A DNA stretch of 64,000 nt from Janthinobacterium sp. FW305-129 (GTDB lineage Bacteria > Pseudomonadota > Gammaproteobacteria > Burkholderiales > Burkholderiaceae_D). Below, piece after piece: positions 38,527-49,800 of this stretch (positions are counted from its first letter, which is position 1; every line of letters begins with the position of its first letter). The notes under the pieces are model-generated. The model did no database searches. It saw only the letters and a list, made by a program, of their open reading frames with translations, and was not told the origin of the DNA. Position numbers and translations under genes: made by a program. The DNA lies in the NCBI RefSeq assembly GCF_020858115.1, contig NZ_JACYMM010000002.1, forward strand, positions 434,001-498,000, in the 5' to 3' direction.

Positions 38527-41283
38527 ATGAGCACACAGCCTTTGATCTCCGCCTCCCGTTTCTACCAGCGCTGGCTGGACGCCGCCCCCGAGCGCGCCGC
38601 GCAGGTAGCGCAACTGGTGCGCGCGCCGCTGGACGGGCTCGATTTTGCCGCCGAATTGGCCGCCCAGGCGAACGCCGCCACGCCGCCGCTGCCGCCCGAG
38701 CGGGCCATGCGCCGCCTGCGCAACCTGCTCGTCTGCGGCCTGATCGCACGCGATCTGGGCGGCCAGGCGGACTTGAACGAAGTCGTCACGGCCATGACGG
38801 GCTTTGCCGATTTCGCCATCCGCACGCATGTGGACGCCATCATGGCGGAGATGGTGGCCCTGCACGGCATGCCTGTCGGCGAGGAATCGGGCGAGGAACA
38901 GGCCTTGATGGTATTGGCGATGGGCAAGCAGGGCGGCGGCGAGCTCAACGTCTCGTCGGACATCGACCTGATCTTTGTGTATCCGGAAGATGGCGACACG
39001 CAAACGACCTTGCCGGGCCAGCGCAGCCTGTCCAACCACGAGTTTTTCATTCGCATGGGAAAGAAACTGATCGCCGCCCTGGCCGAGATCACGCAGGATG
39101 GTTTTACTTTCCGCGTGGACATGGCCTTGCGCCCGAACGGCAACTCGGGGCCGCTGGCCGCCAGCCTGGGCATGGTGGAGCAATACCTGATCGTGCAAGG
39201 CCGCGAATGGGAGCGCTATGCCTGGGTCAAGGCGCGCGCCGTGACGGGCAAGCCCGAAGACATTGCGTCCCTCGACGCCATCGTGCGCCCGTTCGTCTTC
39301 CGCCGCTACCTCGATTTCGGCGTCATCGACGCCATCCGCACCATGCACGGCCAGATCCGCGCCGAGGTCAACCGCCAGGAGCGGCTGCACCCCGACCGCA
39401 GCAACAACGTCAAGCTGGGCCGCGGCGGCATCCGTGAAATCGAATTCCTCGCGCAAGTGTTTCAATTGATACGGGGCGGGCGCGACGCCGAGCTGCGCGA
39501 GCGTTCCACGCGCGCTACCCTGCGCACGGTGGCGGACAAGGGCTTGCTGGAACCGGCCATCGTGGAACAGTTGCTCAATTCATACACTTTCCTGCGCAAC
39601 CTCGAACACCGGCTGCAATATCTTGATGATGCGCAAACCCACACCCTGCCCGCCAGCGAGGCCGACCGCCTGGTGGTGGCGCAGATGATGGGTTTGCCCG
39701 ACACGCCCACCCTGCTGGCCCAGCTGGAAGCGCACCGCGTGTTTGTCGCCGGTCAATTCGACGAAATGTTCAGCGACAAGAGCAGCGGCACGCCGCCGGC
39801 CGACACGGGCATCGACCCGCAAACGTCGAACGACTGCGCCGCCTCGGACCAGCAGGAAGCCATCGAGGCGCGCTTCGCCGCCCTGGGTTTCCATGAGCCG
39901 GCCGCCTGCGCGCGCCGTTTGCTGGCCACGTGGCAGGCGCCGCGCTTGCAATCGCTGCCCGAGGCAAGCCGCACGCGTCTGGTCGCCCTCGTCAATTCCG
40001 CCCTGCCCCTGATCACCGATTGCTCCGTGTCCAACGGCAATGCCAGCCAGCTAGCCACCCTGGGCCGGCTGCTCGATTTCCTGGAAGCGATTGCGCGCCG
40101 CTCGGCCTATCTGTCATTGTTGACGGAATACCCACACACGCTGGAACGGGTCGTGCGCATGGTGTGCGCCAGCGGCTGGGCCGCCACCTTCCTCACGCAG
40201 CACCCGATTTTGCTCGATGAACTGTTAGACGAGCGCATCCGCAACACGGTGCCCGATCCGGCCGCGCTGGCGCTGGACCTGCAGCGCCAGCTCGACGACG
40301 CCCCCGGCGACACGGAGCGGCAGATGGATATCCTGCGCGAAATGCACCACGCGCAGCTGTTCCAGTGCCTGGCGCAAGACCTGGCGGGCGACCTGAGCGT
40401 GGAAAAACTGGCCGATTACCTGTCGCAGCTGGCCGACATCATCGTCGCCGCCACAGTGCAAGCCGTCTGGCAAACGTTACCGACGCGCCACCGCGAAGTG
40501 CCGAAATTCGCCGTCATCGCATATGGCAAGCTGGGCGGCAAGGAACTGGGCTATGTCTCCGACCTCGACGTTATCTTCCTGTTCGACGACGACGACCAGG
40601 ACGCGCCCGGCCTGTACGCCAAGCTGGCGCAGCGTTTTATCACCTGGATGACCTCGCACACCTCGGCCGGCATTCTGTTCGACATCGACATCGCCCTGCG
40701 CCCCGACGGCGCCTCGGGCATGCTGGTGTCCAGCGTGCAAGCCTTCGAGCGCTACCAGGGCAGCGCGGCCTGGGTGTGGGAACACCAGGCGCTCACGCGC
40801 GCGCGCTTTTGCGCAGGCGACGTCAGCATCGGCAAGCATTTCGAACGCATCCGCGACACAATCTTGCGCAAGGAACGCCCGGAAAACGGCCCGCTCAAGG
40901 GCGAAGTCGTGGCCATGCGCAAGAAAATGCTCGATGCCCACCCGCCCCGCCCCGGCAGCTTTGATCTGAAACAAGATCCGGGCGGCATGATCGACATCGA
41001 ATTCATGGTGCAATACCTGGTGCTCCAGCATGCGGCGCAATATCCGCAGCTGACGGCCAATTCGGGCAATATCGCCCTGCTGCGCCTGTGCGGCGAGCTG
41101 GGGCTGATCGACGCGCAACTGGCCGCCCTGGTGGCCGACGCCTACCGCGCGCTGCGCAAGCTGCAGCACCAGCTGCGCCTGCAGGGGCAAGACCTGGCCC
41201 GGGTGGAACCGGAACGGGTGCGCGTGCATGCGGACAACGTCATGCGCCTGTGGCACACGATCTTTCCCGCGACGATTGCATAA
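38527..41283 (+). CDS. glnE: bifunctional glutamine synthetase adenylyltransferase/deadenylase GlnE
   Basis: Adds AMP to, or removes it from, a Tyr of glutamine synthetase in response to PII and glutamine. The 918 residues hold two nucleotidyltransferase domains: the N-terminal deadenylase with GKQGGGELNVSSDIDLIFVY and the C-terminal adenylylase with YGKLGGKELGYVSDLDVIFLF, each with G-SD-D metal-binding residues, and the long helical linker between. Length is normal. The 160-nt divergent gap to yhdP has no clear Shine-Dalgarno near the ATG. Its target glnA is encoded at the right end of this window. Confidence 0.96.
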   Translation: MSTQPLISASRFYQRWLDAAPERAAQVAQLVRAPLDGLDFAAELAAQANAATPPLPPERAMRRLRNLLVCGLIARDLGGQADLNEVVTAMTGFADFAIRTHVDAIMAEMVALHGMPVGEESGEEQALMVLAMGKQGGGELNVSSDIDLIFVYPEDGDTQTTLPGQRSLSNHEFFIRMGKKLIAALAEITQDGFTFRVDMALRPNGNSGPLAASLGMVEQYLIVQGREWERYAWVKARAVTGKPEDIASLDAIVRPFVFRRYLDFGVIDAIRTMHGQIRAEVNRQERLHPDRSNNVKLGRGGIREIEFLAQVFQLIRGGRDAELRERSTRATLRTVADKGLLEPAIVEQLLNSYTFLRNLEHRLQYLDDAQTHTLPASEADRLVVAQMMGLPDTPTLLAQLEAHRVFVAGQFDEMFSDKSSGTPPADTGIDPQTSNDCAASDQQEAIEARFAALGFHEPAACARRLLATWQAPRLQSLPEASRTRLVALVNSALPLITDCSVSNGNASQLATLGRLLDFLEAIARRSAYLSLLTEYPHTLERVVRMVCASGWAATFLTQHPILLDELLDERIRNTVPDPAALALDLQRQLDDAPGDTERQMDILREMHHAQLFQCLAQDLAGDLSVEKLADYLSQLADIIVAATVQAVWQTLPTRHREVPKFAVIAYGKLGGKELGYVSDLDVIFLFDDDDQDAPGLYAKLAQRFITWMTSHTSAGILFDIDIALRPDGASGMLVSSVQAFERYQGSAAWVWEHQALTRARFCAGDVSIGKHFERIRDTILRKERPENGPLKGEVVAMRKKMLDAHPPRPGSFDLKQDPGGMIDIEFMVQYLVLQHAAQYPQLTANSGNIALLRLCGELGLIDAQLAALVADAYRALRKLQHQLRLQGQDLARVEPERVRVHADNVMRLWHTIFPATIA

Positions 41284-41379
41284 GCCCGGCGCCGGCGTAT
41301 GATACGTACAGGCAACTCCACTTCCCAGTAGTGCCGTACAACAGGCCGCGCCGGGGTTGCCCATACCAGGAGACAGCGT

Positions 41380-41871
41380 ATGAAGACAAGTGTAAAAACG
41401 GCAAGTGTAAAAACGGGCATCCACGCCCTCGTTGCCAGTTTCATCATCTGCGCCATGCCGGCAACGGCATGGGCCGCCCCCAGAGGCAGCGCGGATGAAG
41501 CCATCGCCATGACCAAGCGCGCCGTGGCCATGATCAAGGCCGACGGCAAGGAAAAGGCCTTTGCCGCCATTGCCGATCCCGCCAACACCAGCTTCCATGA
41601 CCGCGACCTGTACATTTATGTGTACGACATGAATGGCGTCACCCTGGCGCACGGCAACAATCCCAAGATGGTCGGCAAGAACCTGATCGACCTGAAGGAC
41701 AATGAAGGCAAGGCCGTCATCAAGTCGCTGATTACCACGGCCAGCACGCCGGCCGGACGCGGCTGGGTGGACTTCAAGTGGCCCAATCCCCTGACCAAGG
41801 TGGTCGAACAAAAATCCGGCTACATCGAACGGGTCGACAATATGATCGTCGGTTCCGGCATCTATAAATAA
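41380..41871 (+). CDS. secreted single-Cache-domain protein
   Basis: 163-residue exported protein: signal peptide to about residue 32 (MPATAWAA), then a small-molecule-binding Cache fold (ADGKEKAFAAIADPANTSFHDRDLYIYVYDMNGVTLAHGNNP, VGKNLIDLKD, GWVDFKWPNPLTKVVEQKSGYIERVD, VGSGIYK). Stand-alone periplasmic Cache proteins of this kind are common near sensory genes, but their partners are usually unknown. AGGAG lies 7 nt before the ATG. Codons 3-12 contain a perfect 15-nt tandem duplication (41387-41416), giving TSVKTASVKT in the signal peptide n-region. Confidence 0.85.
   Translation: MKTSVKTASVKTGIHALVASFIICAMPATAWAAPRGSADEAIAMTKRAVAMIKADGKEKAFAAIADPANTSFHDRDLYIYVYDMNGVTLAHGNNPKMVGKNLIDLKDNEGKAVIKSLITTASTPAGRGWVDFKWPNPLTKVVEQKSGYIERVDNMIVGSGIYK
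41387..41416 (+). repeat. 15-nt perfect tandem duplication
   Basis: CAAGTGTAAAAACGG occurs twice in direct succession within the start of the Cache-protein gene. The unit is a multiple of three and keeps the frame. Confidence 0.85.
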
Positions 41872-41898
41872 GCCACGGCAAGAGGAAAACGCGCCCGC

Positions 41899-42663
41899 AT
41901 GCCGCTCCATTACCTGTCCCGCCTGAGCGGATCGGCGCGCGATACGCAAGCCAACCTGCAGCTGGGCTGCGTGCTGGCGCTGGTGGCGGGCGCCGTCAAC
42001 GCGGGCGGTTTTCTCGCCATCGGCGGCTATACCTCGCACATGACGGGCATCGTCTCGGGCATGGCGGACGACCTGGCGCTGGGCAATATCACGGTGGCGC
42101 TGGCCGCGCTGGGTGCCTGGCTGGCCTTCGTCAGCGGCGCGGCCGTGACGGCCATCATGGTGAACTGGGGCAAGCGGCGCCGGCTGCACAGCCAGTTTGC
42201 CGCCAGCCTGCTGCTGGAAGCGGCGCTACTGCTGCTGTTCGGCCTGGCGGGCAATTACCTGGCCGCCATGCCCGACGTGCTCGGTCCCGTCACCATCTTG
42301 CTGCTGTGCTTTGTGATGGGCTTGCAAAACGCCATCATCACCAAGATTTCCGGCGCCGTCATCCGCACCACCCACGTGACGGGGCTGTCCACCGACATCG
42401 GCATCGAACTGGGCAAGATGGCGTATTACAACCGCAGGCAATTGCCGGACCGCGTGGTCAAGGTCAACCGGGGCAAGCTGAGAACGCACAGCCTGCTGAT
42501 CGGCTGCTTCTTCATCGGCGGCGTCAGCGGCGCCCTCGCCTTCAAGCACATCGGTTTTCCCGCCGCCACCATCATCCTGGCCGGCGTGCTGACCCTGCTG
42601 TCCGGCGCGCCCGTGCTGCGCGACTTGCGCCTGCTGTGGCGCTTCTACCGGCGCCGTTTCTAA
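41899..42663 (+). CDS. YoaK-family (DUF1275) membrane protein
   Basis: 254-residue inner-membrane protein with about six or seven hydrophobic segments. DUF1275 signatures: LALVAGAVNAGGFLAIGGYTSHMTG near the start, CFVMGLQNAIITKISGAVIRTTHVTGLSTDIGIELG in the middle, and GCFFIGGVSGALAF. Function of the family is not established; some members are linked to transport. It begins 27 nt after the Cache gene and may be co-transcribed. A weak AGGA sits 12 nt before the ATG. A bidirectional terminator follows. Confidence 0.9.
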   Translation: MPLHYLSRLSGSARDTQANLQLGCVLALVAGAVNAGGFLAIGGYTSHMTGIVSGMADDLALGNITVALAALGAWLAFVSGAAVTAIMVNWGKRRRLHSQFAASLLLEAALLLLFGLAGNYLAAMPDVLGPVTILLLCFVMGLQNAIITKISGAVIRTTHVTGLSTDIGIELGKMAYYNRRQLPDRVVKVNRGKLRTHSLLIGCFFIGGVSGALAFKHIGFPAATIILAGVLTLLSGAPVLRDLRLLWRFYRRRF

Positions 42664-42674
42664 TCATACGGACG

Positions 42675-42710
42675 AAAAAAAACGCCCAGGCAACTACCTG
42701 GGCGTTTTTT
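42675..42710. terminator. bidirectional intrinsic terminator between DUF1275 gene and gapA
   Basis: Perfect 10-bp stem AACGCCCAGG/CCTGGGCGTT with a CAACTA loop. T-runs flank it on both strands (six on plus, eight on minus), so it serves both convergent genes. Confidence 0.9.
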
Positions 42711-42726
42711 CTTATGCGGTCAACAA

Positions 42727-43737
42727 TTACTTGGCCGACATCAGTGCAACGGTGGTGTCCAGCATGCGGTTCGAGAAACCCCACTCGTTGTCGTACCACG
42801 ACGATACTTTCACCAGGCGGCCCGACACTTTGGTCAGGGTCGAATCGAAGTTCGACGACGCCGGGTTGTGGTTGAAGTCGATCGAGACCAGCGGTTCGGT
42901 CTGGTACGTCAGGATGCCTTCCAGGGCGCCTTCCGACGCGGCTTTCATCAGCGCGTTGACTTCTTCCACGGTGGTGTCGCGCTTGGCGATGAAGGACAGG
43001 TCGACCAGCGACACGTTGATGGTCGGCACGCGGATGGCGAAGCCGTCCAGCTTGCCATTCAGCTCAGGCAGCACCAGGCCCACGGCGGCAGCGGCGCCCG
43101 TCTTGGTCGGGATCATGCTCATGGTGGCAGAACGGGCGCGGCGCAGGTCTTCATGCATCACGTCGGACAGCACCTGGTCGTTGGTGTAGGCGTGCACGGT
43201 GGTCATCAGGCCCGTTTCGATGCCGATGGCGTCGTTCAATGGCTTGACCAGCGGTGCCAGGCAGTTGGTGGTGCACGACGCGTTCGAGATGACGGTATCG
43301 GTCGATTTCAGCACGGAGTGGTTCACGCCGAAGACGACGGTTGCATCGACGTCCTTGCCGCCTGGTGCCGAGATGATGACTTTTTTCGCGCCGCCCTTCA
43401 GGTGAGCCGAAGCTTTCTCTTTGGTGGTGAAGAAGCCCGTGCATTCCAGCACGACGTCCACGCCCAGCTCGCCCCATGGGATTTCAGCCGGGTTGCGCTG
43501 TGCGAATACGCGGATCGGATCGCCATTGACGATCATGTTGTCGCCTTCGACCGTAACCGTGCCCGGGAACTTGCCGTGCGCGGTGTCGTAGCGGGTCAGG
43601 TGGGCGTTCGATTTGGCATCGCCCAGGTCGTTGATGGCAACGATCTGGATATCCTGTTTCTTGCCGCCTTCGTAGAAAGCGCGCAACACGTTACGGCCGA
43701 TGCGGCCGTAGCCATTGATTGCAACTTTGATCGTCAT
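42727..43737 (-). CDS. gapA: glyceraldehyde-3-phosphate dehydrogenase, type I
   Basis: Oxidises glyceraldehyde 3-phosphate to 1,3-bisphosphoglycerate with NAD. 336 residues: Rossmann motif [15 protein letters not shown], active-site [13 protein letters not shown], phosphate-binding residues in [21 protein letters not shown] and the C-terminal [20 protein letters not shown] 6 nt before the ATG at 43737 fixes the start against the open frame to 43812. It follows tkt by 77 nt with a T9 run just upstream of its Shine-Dalgarno, so it may be co-transcribed with tkt or partly separated from it. Confidence 0.97.
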   Translation of the reverse strand: MTIKVAINGYGRIGRNVLRAFYEGGKKQDIQIVAINDLGDAKSNAHLTRYDTAHGKFPGTVTVEGDNMIVNGDPIRVFAQRNPAEIPWGELGVDVVLECTGFFTTKEKASAHLKGGAKKVIISAPGGKDVDATVVFGVNHSVLKSTDTVISNASCTTNCLAPLVKPLNDAIGIETGLMTTVHAYTNDQVLSDVMHEDLRRARSATMSMIPTKTGAAAAVGLVLPELNGKLDGFAIRVPTINVSLVDLSFIAKRDTTVEEVNALMKAASEGALEGILTYQTEPLVSIDFNHNPASSNFDSTLTKVSGRLVKVSSWYDNEWGFSNRMLDTTVALMSAK

Positions 43738-43814
43738 ACTCTGCTCCTGATTAAAAAAAAAGGTATCAGCACAGCACCCCGGCATTACTTGCCAGGGTCT
43801 GCTCAAAATCAATA

Positions 43815-45812
43815 TTAGCCAGCGATAACGGCTTTAACCTTGGCTACGACGTTCTCGACCGTGAAGCCGAAGTGCTTGAACAGCACGCCGGCCGGCGCCG
43901 ATTCGCCGAACGTGTCGATACCGACCACGGCGCCTTCCAGGCCCACGTATTTGTACCAGAAGCTGGTCACGCCCGCCTCGATGGCCACGCGCGGCACGCC
44001 CTTCGTCAGCACGCTGGCCTTGTAGGCGGCGTCCTGGCGGTCGTACACGTCGGTCGACGGCATCGACACCACGCGCACATTGATGCCTTCCGAGGCCAGC
44101 GCGCTGGCGGCGGCGACGGCCAGTTCCACTTCGGAACCGGTGGCGATCAGGATCGCCTTGGCATCGGCCACGTCGTTCAGCACATAGCCGCCGCGGAAGA
44201 TGTTCTCGATCTGTTCGGCGCTACGCTCCTGGTACGGCAGGTTCTGGCGCGAGAAGATCAGGGTCGATGGGCCATCCTTGCGGCGCACGGCGGCGCCCCA
44301 GGCAGCAGCCGACTCGACGGTGTCGCATGGACGCCAGTTGTCCAGGTTCGGGATCAGACGCATCGACGAGACGTGCTCGACCGATTGGTGCGTCGGGCCG
44401 TCTTCGCCCAGGCCGATCGAATCGTGGGTAAACACGAAGATCGAACGCAGTTTCATCAGGGCGGCCATGCGCAGCGCGTTGCGGCTGTAGTCGGAGAACG
44501 TCAGGAACGTGGCGCCGAACGGGATGTAGCCGCCGTGCAAGGTGATGCCGTTCATGATGGCGCTCATGCCGAATTCGCGCACGCCGTAGTTGATGTGGTT
44601 GCCAGGCTGGCCCGAACGCACGGCCACGCACTCTTTCCAGTTGGTCAGGTTCGAACCGGTCAGGTCGGCCGAACCGCCGAGGAATTCCGGCAGCGACGAC
44701 GCCAGTGCCTGGATGGCGTTCTGGCTGGCCTTGCGGGTCGCGATGTTTTCTTTCTTTTCCACGCAGGAAGCGATGGCGGCGCTCAGGGCCGCTTCGAATG
44801 CCTGTGGCAGTTCGCCCTGCATGCGGCGGCTCAATTCAGCGGCTTGCTGCGGGAACTCCTTGGCGTAGGCGGCGAAACGCTCGTTCCAGTCTTTTTCCAG
44901 CAGGGCGCCCTGCTCTTTCGCATCCCAGGCGGCGTACACGTCGGCCGGCATCTCGAACGGTGCGGCATCCCAGCCGATGTATTCGCGCACGGCGGCGATT
45001 TCCTTGTCGCCCAGCGCGGCGCCGTGGACCTTGTCGCCGCCTTGCAGGTTCGGCGAACCCTTGCCGATGATGGTCTTGCAGCAGATCAAGGTTGGCTTGC
45101 TGGCCGTCTTGGCGGCGGCGATGGCGGTAGCCACGGCGGCAACATCGTGGCCGTCGACGGCGCGGATGACGTTCCAGCCGTACGCTTCGAAGCGGGCCGG
45201 GGTGTCGTCCGTGAACCAGCCTTCCACTTTACCGTCGATGGAAATGCCGTTGTCGTCGTACAGGGCGATCAGTTTATTCAGGCCCAGGGTGCCGGCCAGT
45301 GCGCACACTTCGTGCGAAATACCTTCCATCAGGCAACCATCGCCGACGAAGGCGTAGGTGTAGTGGTTGACGATGTCGTGGCCAGGCTTGTTGAATTCAG
45401 CGGCCAGCAACTGCTCCGACAGGGCCATGCCGACGGCGTTGGCGATGCCCTGGCCCAGCGGGCCGGTGGTCGTTTCCACGCCGGGCGTGATATCGACTTC
45501 CGGGTGGCCCGGGGTTTTCGAATGCATCTGGCGGAAGGCCTTAATGTCATCCATCGACAGGTCGTAGCCCGTCAGGTGCAGCAGCGCGTAGTGCAGCATC
45601 GAGCCGTGGCCGTTCGACAACAGGAAACGGTCGCGGTTCTGCCATTTCGGATTCGCGGGATTGTGGCGATAGTGACCACTCCACAGGGCAACTGCGATCT
45701 CGGCCATGCCCATCGGCATGCCTGGATGGCCGGAGTTGGCCTTTTGTACAGCGTCCATTGCCAGTGCGCGGATCGCATTGGCCATTTTGGTAGTCGGGAG
45801 CGTAGTTGTCAT
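43815..45812 (-). CDS. tkt: transketolase
   Basis: Thiamine-diphosphate enzyme of the pentose phosphate pathway that moves two-carbon units. 665 residues: [24 protein letters not shown]-binding [32 protein letters not shown], the His in TPGHPE, the [10 protein letters not shown] region, and the catalytic Glu/TPP-ring segment [19 protein letters not shown]. The longest frame reaches 45890, but the added [13 protein letters not shown] peptide is not family-like, so the ATG at 45812 is preferred although its Shine-Dalgarno is poor. It also supplies erythrose 4-phosphate for aroG. Confidence 0.97.
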   Translation of the reverse strand: MTTTLPTTKMANAIRALAMDAVQKANSGHPGMPMGMAEIAVALWSGHYRHNPANPKWQNRDRFLLSNGHGSMLHYALLHLTGYDLSMDDIKAFRQMHSKTPGHPEVDITPGVETTTGPLGQGIANAVGMALSEQLLAAEFNKPGHDIVNHYTYAFVGDGCLMEGISHEVCALAGTLGLNKLIALYDDNGISIDGKVEGWFTDDTPARFEAYGWNVIRAVDGHDVAAVATAIAAAKTASKPTLICCKTIIGKGSPNLQGGDKVHGAALGDKEIAAVREYIGWDAAPFEMPADVYAAWDAKEQGALLEKDWNERFAAYAKEFPQQAAELSRRMQGELPQAFEAALSAAIASCVEKKENIATRKASQNAIQALASSLPEFLGGSADLTGSNLTNWKECVAVRSGQPGNHINYGVREFGMSAIMNGITLHGGYIPFGATFLTFSDYSRNALRMAALMKLRSIFVFTHDSIGLGEDGPTHQSVEHVSSMRLIPNLDNWRPCDTVESAAAWGAAVRRKDGPSTLIFSRQNLPYQERSAEQIENIFRGGYVLNDVADAKAILIATGSEVELAVAAASALASEGINVRVVSMPSTDVYDRQDAAYKASVLTKGVPRVAIEAGVTSFWYKYVGLEGAVVGIDTFGESAPAGVLFKHFGFTVENVVAKVKAVIAG

Positions 45813-45999
45813 GATGGTGTGGGTCAGTCGCGAGTTTGGGATTCGTTTGCAACAGCGCGGACAGGGAAGCCGGCTGCTTTCTGTAGTCAACTATTTTACC
45901 AGACTGGGGGGCCGCAAATTAGAATTGCGGCGTACTGGCCCGCCAAATGGCTATACTTTGACGTCTTTCCACCCCACTTACCCCCCGTTGAGGATTTGC

Positions 46000-46725
46000 A
46001 TGCCGCGTTTTTTCTGCCCCCAGCCGCTCGTCGCCGGCGCCACCGTCTCCCTGCCGGAGGCTGTCGCCCACCATATCCAGGTCGTGCGCCTGGCGCCGGG
46101 CGACGTCATCACCCTGTTCAATGGCGAAGGCGGCGAAGTGCAGGCCAGCCTGGTGGCGGTCGCCAAGCGCAGCGTGACGGCGCAAATCCAGGCGCACGTG
46201 GCGCGCGAGGCGGAACTGCCGTATGCCGTGACCCTGGCGCAGGCGTTGCCGGAAGCGTCGAAGATGGACTGGATCATCGAAAAAGCCATCGAACTGGGCG
46301 CGGCCGGCATCGTGCCGCTGTCGGCGCAGCGCTGCGTGGTGCGCCTGTCCGCCGAGCGGGCCGAGAAAAAACTTGCGCATTGGCAAGCGATCATCGTTTC
46401 CGCATCGGAACAGTCGGGCCGCAACCGCCTGGCGCAGCTGGCGCCGCTGCAGGAGTTCAATAGCTGGAGCAAGCAACAAGATTTACATAAGCGCATCATT
46501 TTGACGCCGCGCGCGGAGCAGTCGCTGGCCGACTGGGCGCGCCACCAGCCGCCGCAGGCGATCACCGTGATGGTGGGCCCGGAAGGCGGCTTTTCGGAGG
46601 CGGAAGAAAAGGCGGCCATGGCCGCCGGCGCCATCGGCCTGGCGATGGGCCCGCGCATCCTGCGCACGGAAACGGCGGGCTTGACGGCGCTGGCGACGTT
46701 GAGTGCCCTGTGGGGCGGGATGTAA
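46000..46725 (+). CDS. rsmE: 16S rRNA (uracil-1498-N3)-methyltransferase RsmE
   Basis: SPOUT-class methyltransferase that methylates U1498 of 16S rRNA with SAM. 241 residues: N-terminal PUA-like part (MPRFFCPQPLVAGATVSLPEA, HHIQVVRLAPGDVITLFNGEG), then KASKMDWIIEKAIELG-type helix, and the trefoil knot with VMVGPEGGFSEAEEKAA and MGPRILRTETA. AGGA lies 5 nt before the ATG at 46000; the frame is open further to 45706 in the tkt antisense region and that part is rejected. A strong terminator follows. Confidence 0.95.
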   Translation: MPRFFCPQPLVAGATVSLPEAVAHHIQVVRLAPGDVITLFNGEGGEVQASLVAVAKRSVTAQIQAHVAREAELPYAVTLAQALPEASKMDWIIEKAIELGAAGIVPLSAQRCVVRLSAERAEKKLAHWQAIIVSASEQSGRNRLAQLAPLQEFNSWSKQQDLHKRIILTPRAEQSLADWARHQPPQAITVMVGPEGGFSEAEEKAAMAAGAIGLAMGPRILRTETAGLTALATLSALWGGM

Positions 46726-46743
46726 ACACTGCCCAAAAATAAC

Positions 46744-46784
46744 AACACCCCGCAAGTGGCGACACTTGCGGGGTGTTTTTTTTC
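46744..46784 (+). terminator. intrinsic terminator after rsmE (possibly bidirectional)
   Basis: Perfect 14-bp stem ACACCCCGCAAGTG/CACTTGCGGGGTGT (46745-46758 and 46763-46776) with a 4-nt loop, followed by nine T residues. On the minus strand TTGTTATTTTTG follows, so it may also end the Oar-like receptor message. Confidence 0.88.
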
Positions 46785-46859
46785 CAGCGAACCACTTGCG
46801 CGGTGCGCCAGCAGGACAGCCGAGCCAACCCAAAGGTCAACTCAAGCTGTCAGCTTGCA

Positions 46860-49800
46860 TCAGAACTTGTGGTTGTACTCGACCGACAATTTGACCGTGC
46901 GTGCTGCTTGCAGGGTACGGTATTCGTCGTAGTTAGCCAGGATCCCTTCGCCGCTGCCGTCATCGTAAGTTTCTTGACGAGCCGTTGCCGTTTGCGAGTT
47001 GGTGACGTTGAACACGTCGATCTTGAACTCGACGCCTTTCAGAATCGCTGGCTTGTAGGCCACGTTCATGTCAAGACGCTTTTCGTATGGCATACGGCCA
47101 AGGCTGCCACGTGGGGTCGGTTTGCCGCCGCAGAAGTAGTACTCTGCGCCGTAGCCAGGGCCGCCGAATGGATTGTCTTCGCCTGCATCGGCAACCGGGT
47201 TGGTACCCAAGCAAGTTTTCGGACGACCCGATTGGATCAACAGATTGGCGCCAACCGACCACTCGTTAGTGAACTCGTAGTAGCCGAATGCTTTCAACTG
47301 ATGACGACGATCGTTAGGCAGCAAGCCCATCGAATCCGGAGTGAACTCAGGGAAGTCCCAACCAGCCGAGGTACCAACGTCGGTTTGACCGGTATCGGAA
47401 CGGGTTTGACCTTCCATGTTGCCGTAGCTACGCGACCACGTGTAGTTGATCTTGCCATACCAGCCATTGCGGAATGGATGTTCGGCAAACAAGTCCAGAG
47501 CAGCGTACGTACGTTTCACTTTCGGGAAACCCAGTTCTTCTTTGGACAGGTGTACATAACGACCGCTGCCATCGGAACCGTTCAACCATACCGTTGCATC
47601 TTCGCCCGGATTGAAGATGAAGCAAGGAATATCCGTAGCGGAAACAGGAATGCCGTTTTTGGCGGCATACGCGCGCAGCGGACGGGTATCGCAGCTATCA
47701 TCGATACCGGCACCCAGTTTGCGGTAGGTTGCCTTGGCGCCGAAGTTCAGGCTAGGGTTGTAGGCTTTTTCAAAGCCCAGCGTGATTTCATCCTGGTAGT
47801 TAGGCTTGAGATCTTTGACAACGACACTGCGCACGTCCTTGCGTTGGCCGTACTCATTGTCTGGCGAGATCGGGGTATTGATGGCAACCAGGCCCGTAGG
47901 CTGGCCTTGAGCGTCGATACCGGTATAGGTAAAGTCCTGCGTAATCAAGGTCGAACGGCTGGCGGCACGTGCAGCGACCTGGGTAGGCAATTGCAGGTGA
48001 TAACGACCGGCGCTACCAAATACCTTCATCGAGGCGTCGCCAAAGACGTCCCACGATGCGGCCAGACGCGGAGCGATCTGGTTTTTCACATCGATGAATT
48101 TTTCGCCATCGCCATTTTTGTTGGTGTATTGCTCATTACGCAAACCAGCCGTGATCAGCAAGTTCTTGGTTACTTGATAACGATCTTCCAGGTATTGCGC
48201 CGATTGAGTTGCCGAAGCATCCGTCACGCTGGAGAAGTCCGACAGGCGTGCGTAGAAACCGCGCGTGCCGTAACCACCGAAATCACCGACCACGCCAGGA
48301 CGACCGCCCGACAGGTTGACCGGTTTAAAGGCATTTGTCTCACCTACCGTACGATAGGTCCACGAACCGCCACCAGCACGGAACTGGCCAGCGTTAACGG
48401 AATCGATTTCATTGTGATCGACACCGACGCGCAGGGTATGGCTACCCAGCTTGTATTCCAAGTCGGCACGGAAGGATTTCACCTTGTCGCTACCAGGCTT
48501 GGTGATGTTGCCGGTCGCACCCGCATATTTTTGGTAGTTGCGGTACAGGTTTTGCGCGTCGAGCTCAGGCACACGGCCAGCCACGGTGGAAGCGACCGAA
48601 CGCAAGATGCCATTGACGTCATAGTCTTCGTACGTGGTGCTGCGCGGTGCCTTGGAGATGCCGTACAAGGTCGTGAAGACCAGGTCATCGGTAAGTTGGC
48701 CCGTGTACTTCAGCGCATTCGACTCGGCGCCGTTGCCGCCGCCGTTCTTGTCGTTCTGTTCCGAGTACTTGACGCCGTTCGACTTGTACGTGTCGGTGTT
48801 CAAACCATACGCGCGCTGGCGATCTTTGGTGGTATCGCCGATCGACGTCCATTCCAGACGATGGTTATCGCTGATATTCCAGTCGAATTTGGCCAGGTAG
48901 CGGGTTTGTTCTACACGGCGGTCAGCCCAGCCATCGCGTGCCAAGGTGGTGCTGGCGGTGCTGTTGGCGATGCCGGTCTTGGTTGCGGTTTGATCCACGG
49001 CGACAAACATGAACAGCTTGTCTTCCACGATCGGGCCACCCACGTACGCGCCGTAGTAGTTCTGCGTGCTCTGGCTGGTGTCACGGCGGAAATGCAGCTT
49101 GCCGTCCGTAGCCGGATTCTCGCCAGTGTTTGCATAGTAGATATTCTTCGGGTCCGAACGCATCGAATTTGGCGTAATGGCAGCTGTTGCGCCAAATTCC
49201 CAATTATTGGTACCGCTCTTGGTCGTGACGTTGAGCACGCCACCGATGGAGCGGCCGAATTCCGCACCGAAACCACCGGTCAGCACTTGGGCTTGAGCGA
49301 TGGCACCAAACGGCAGTTCCGACGAGCCGAGCTGGGTCAGCGGGTTGGTGACAGGGAAACCGTTGACATAGAACGCGTTTTCCGATGCGCCGCCGCCGCC
49401 GATACTCGTGCCGCCATAAGCGGAGTCAGCGCGCGTGGTGTTCGGCGCCAGCAAAATGATCGAACTCAAGTTCGTGGCAACTGGCAACTTATCCAGTTCC
49501 TTGGCGGTAAAGATCGCGCCATTATTGGTATTCGAGACATCGATACGGTTACGGCGGCCCGTCACTTGCACGGCCTGCACTTTGGAACTGAAGGATGCAT
49601 CCACACCCTGGCCAATCACAACATCCGTTTCCTTCGATTCGACAACCTTGCCATCGCGGACCAGATCAACCTTGTAGCGACCGATAGGCAACGCCGTGAC
49701 CGTATAGCGGCCGTTGGCCTCTACCGTAACGGTACGCTTCAGTCCTGTATCCAAGTTTTGCAGCGACACGGTGGCGCCAGCAGGCGCATCAACCGTACCA

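Noticed and set aside
43738..43814. Possible terminator between tkt and gapA
   Set aside because: A stem CCCTGGCA/TGCCGGGG exists, but 15 nt separate it from the T9 run, so it does not fit an intrinsic terminator.
45812..45999. HexR-like box upstream of tkt
   Set aside because: TGTAGTCAACTATTTTAC has the half-sites at the wrong spacing (11 instead of 7), unlike the glk site.
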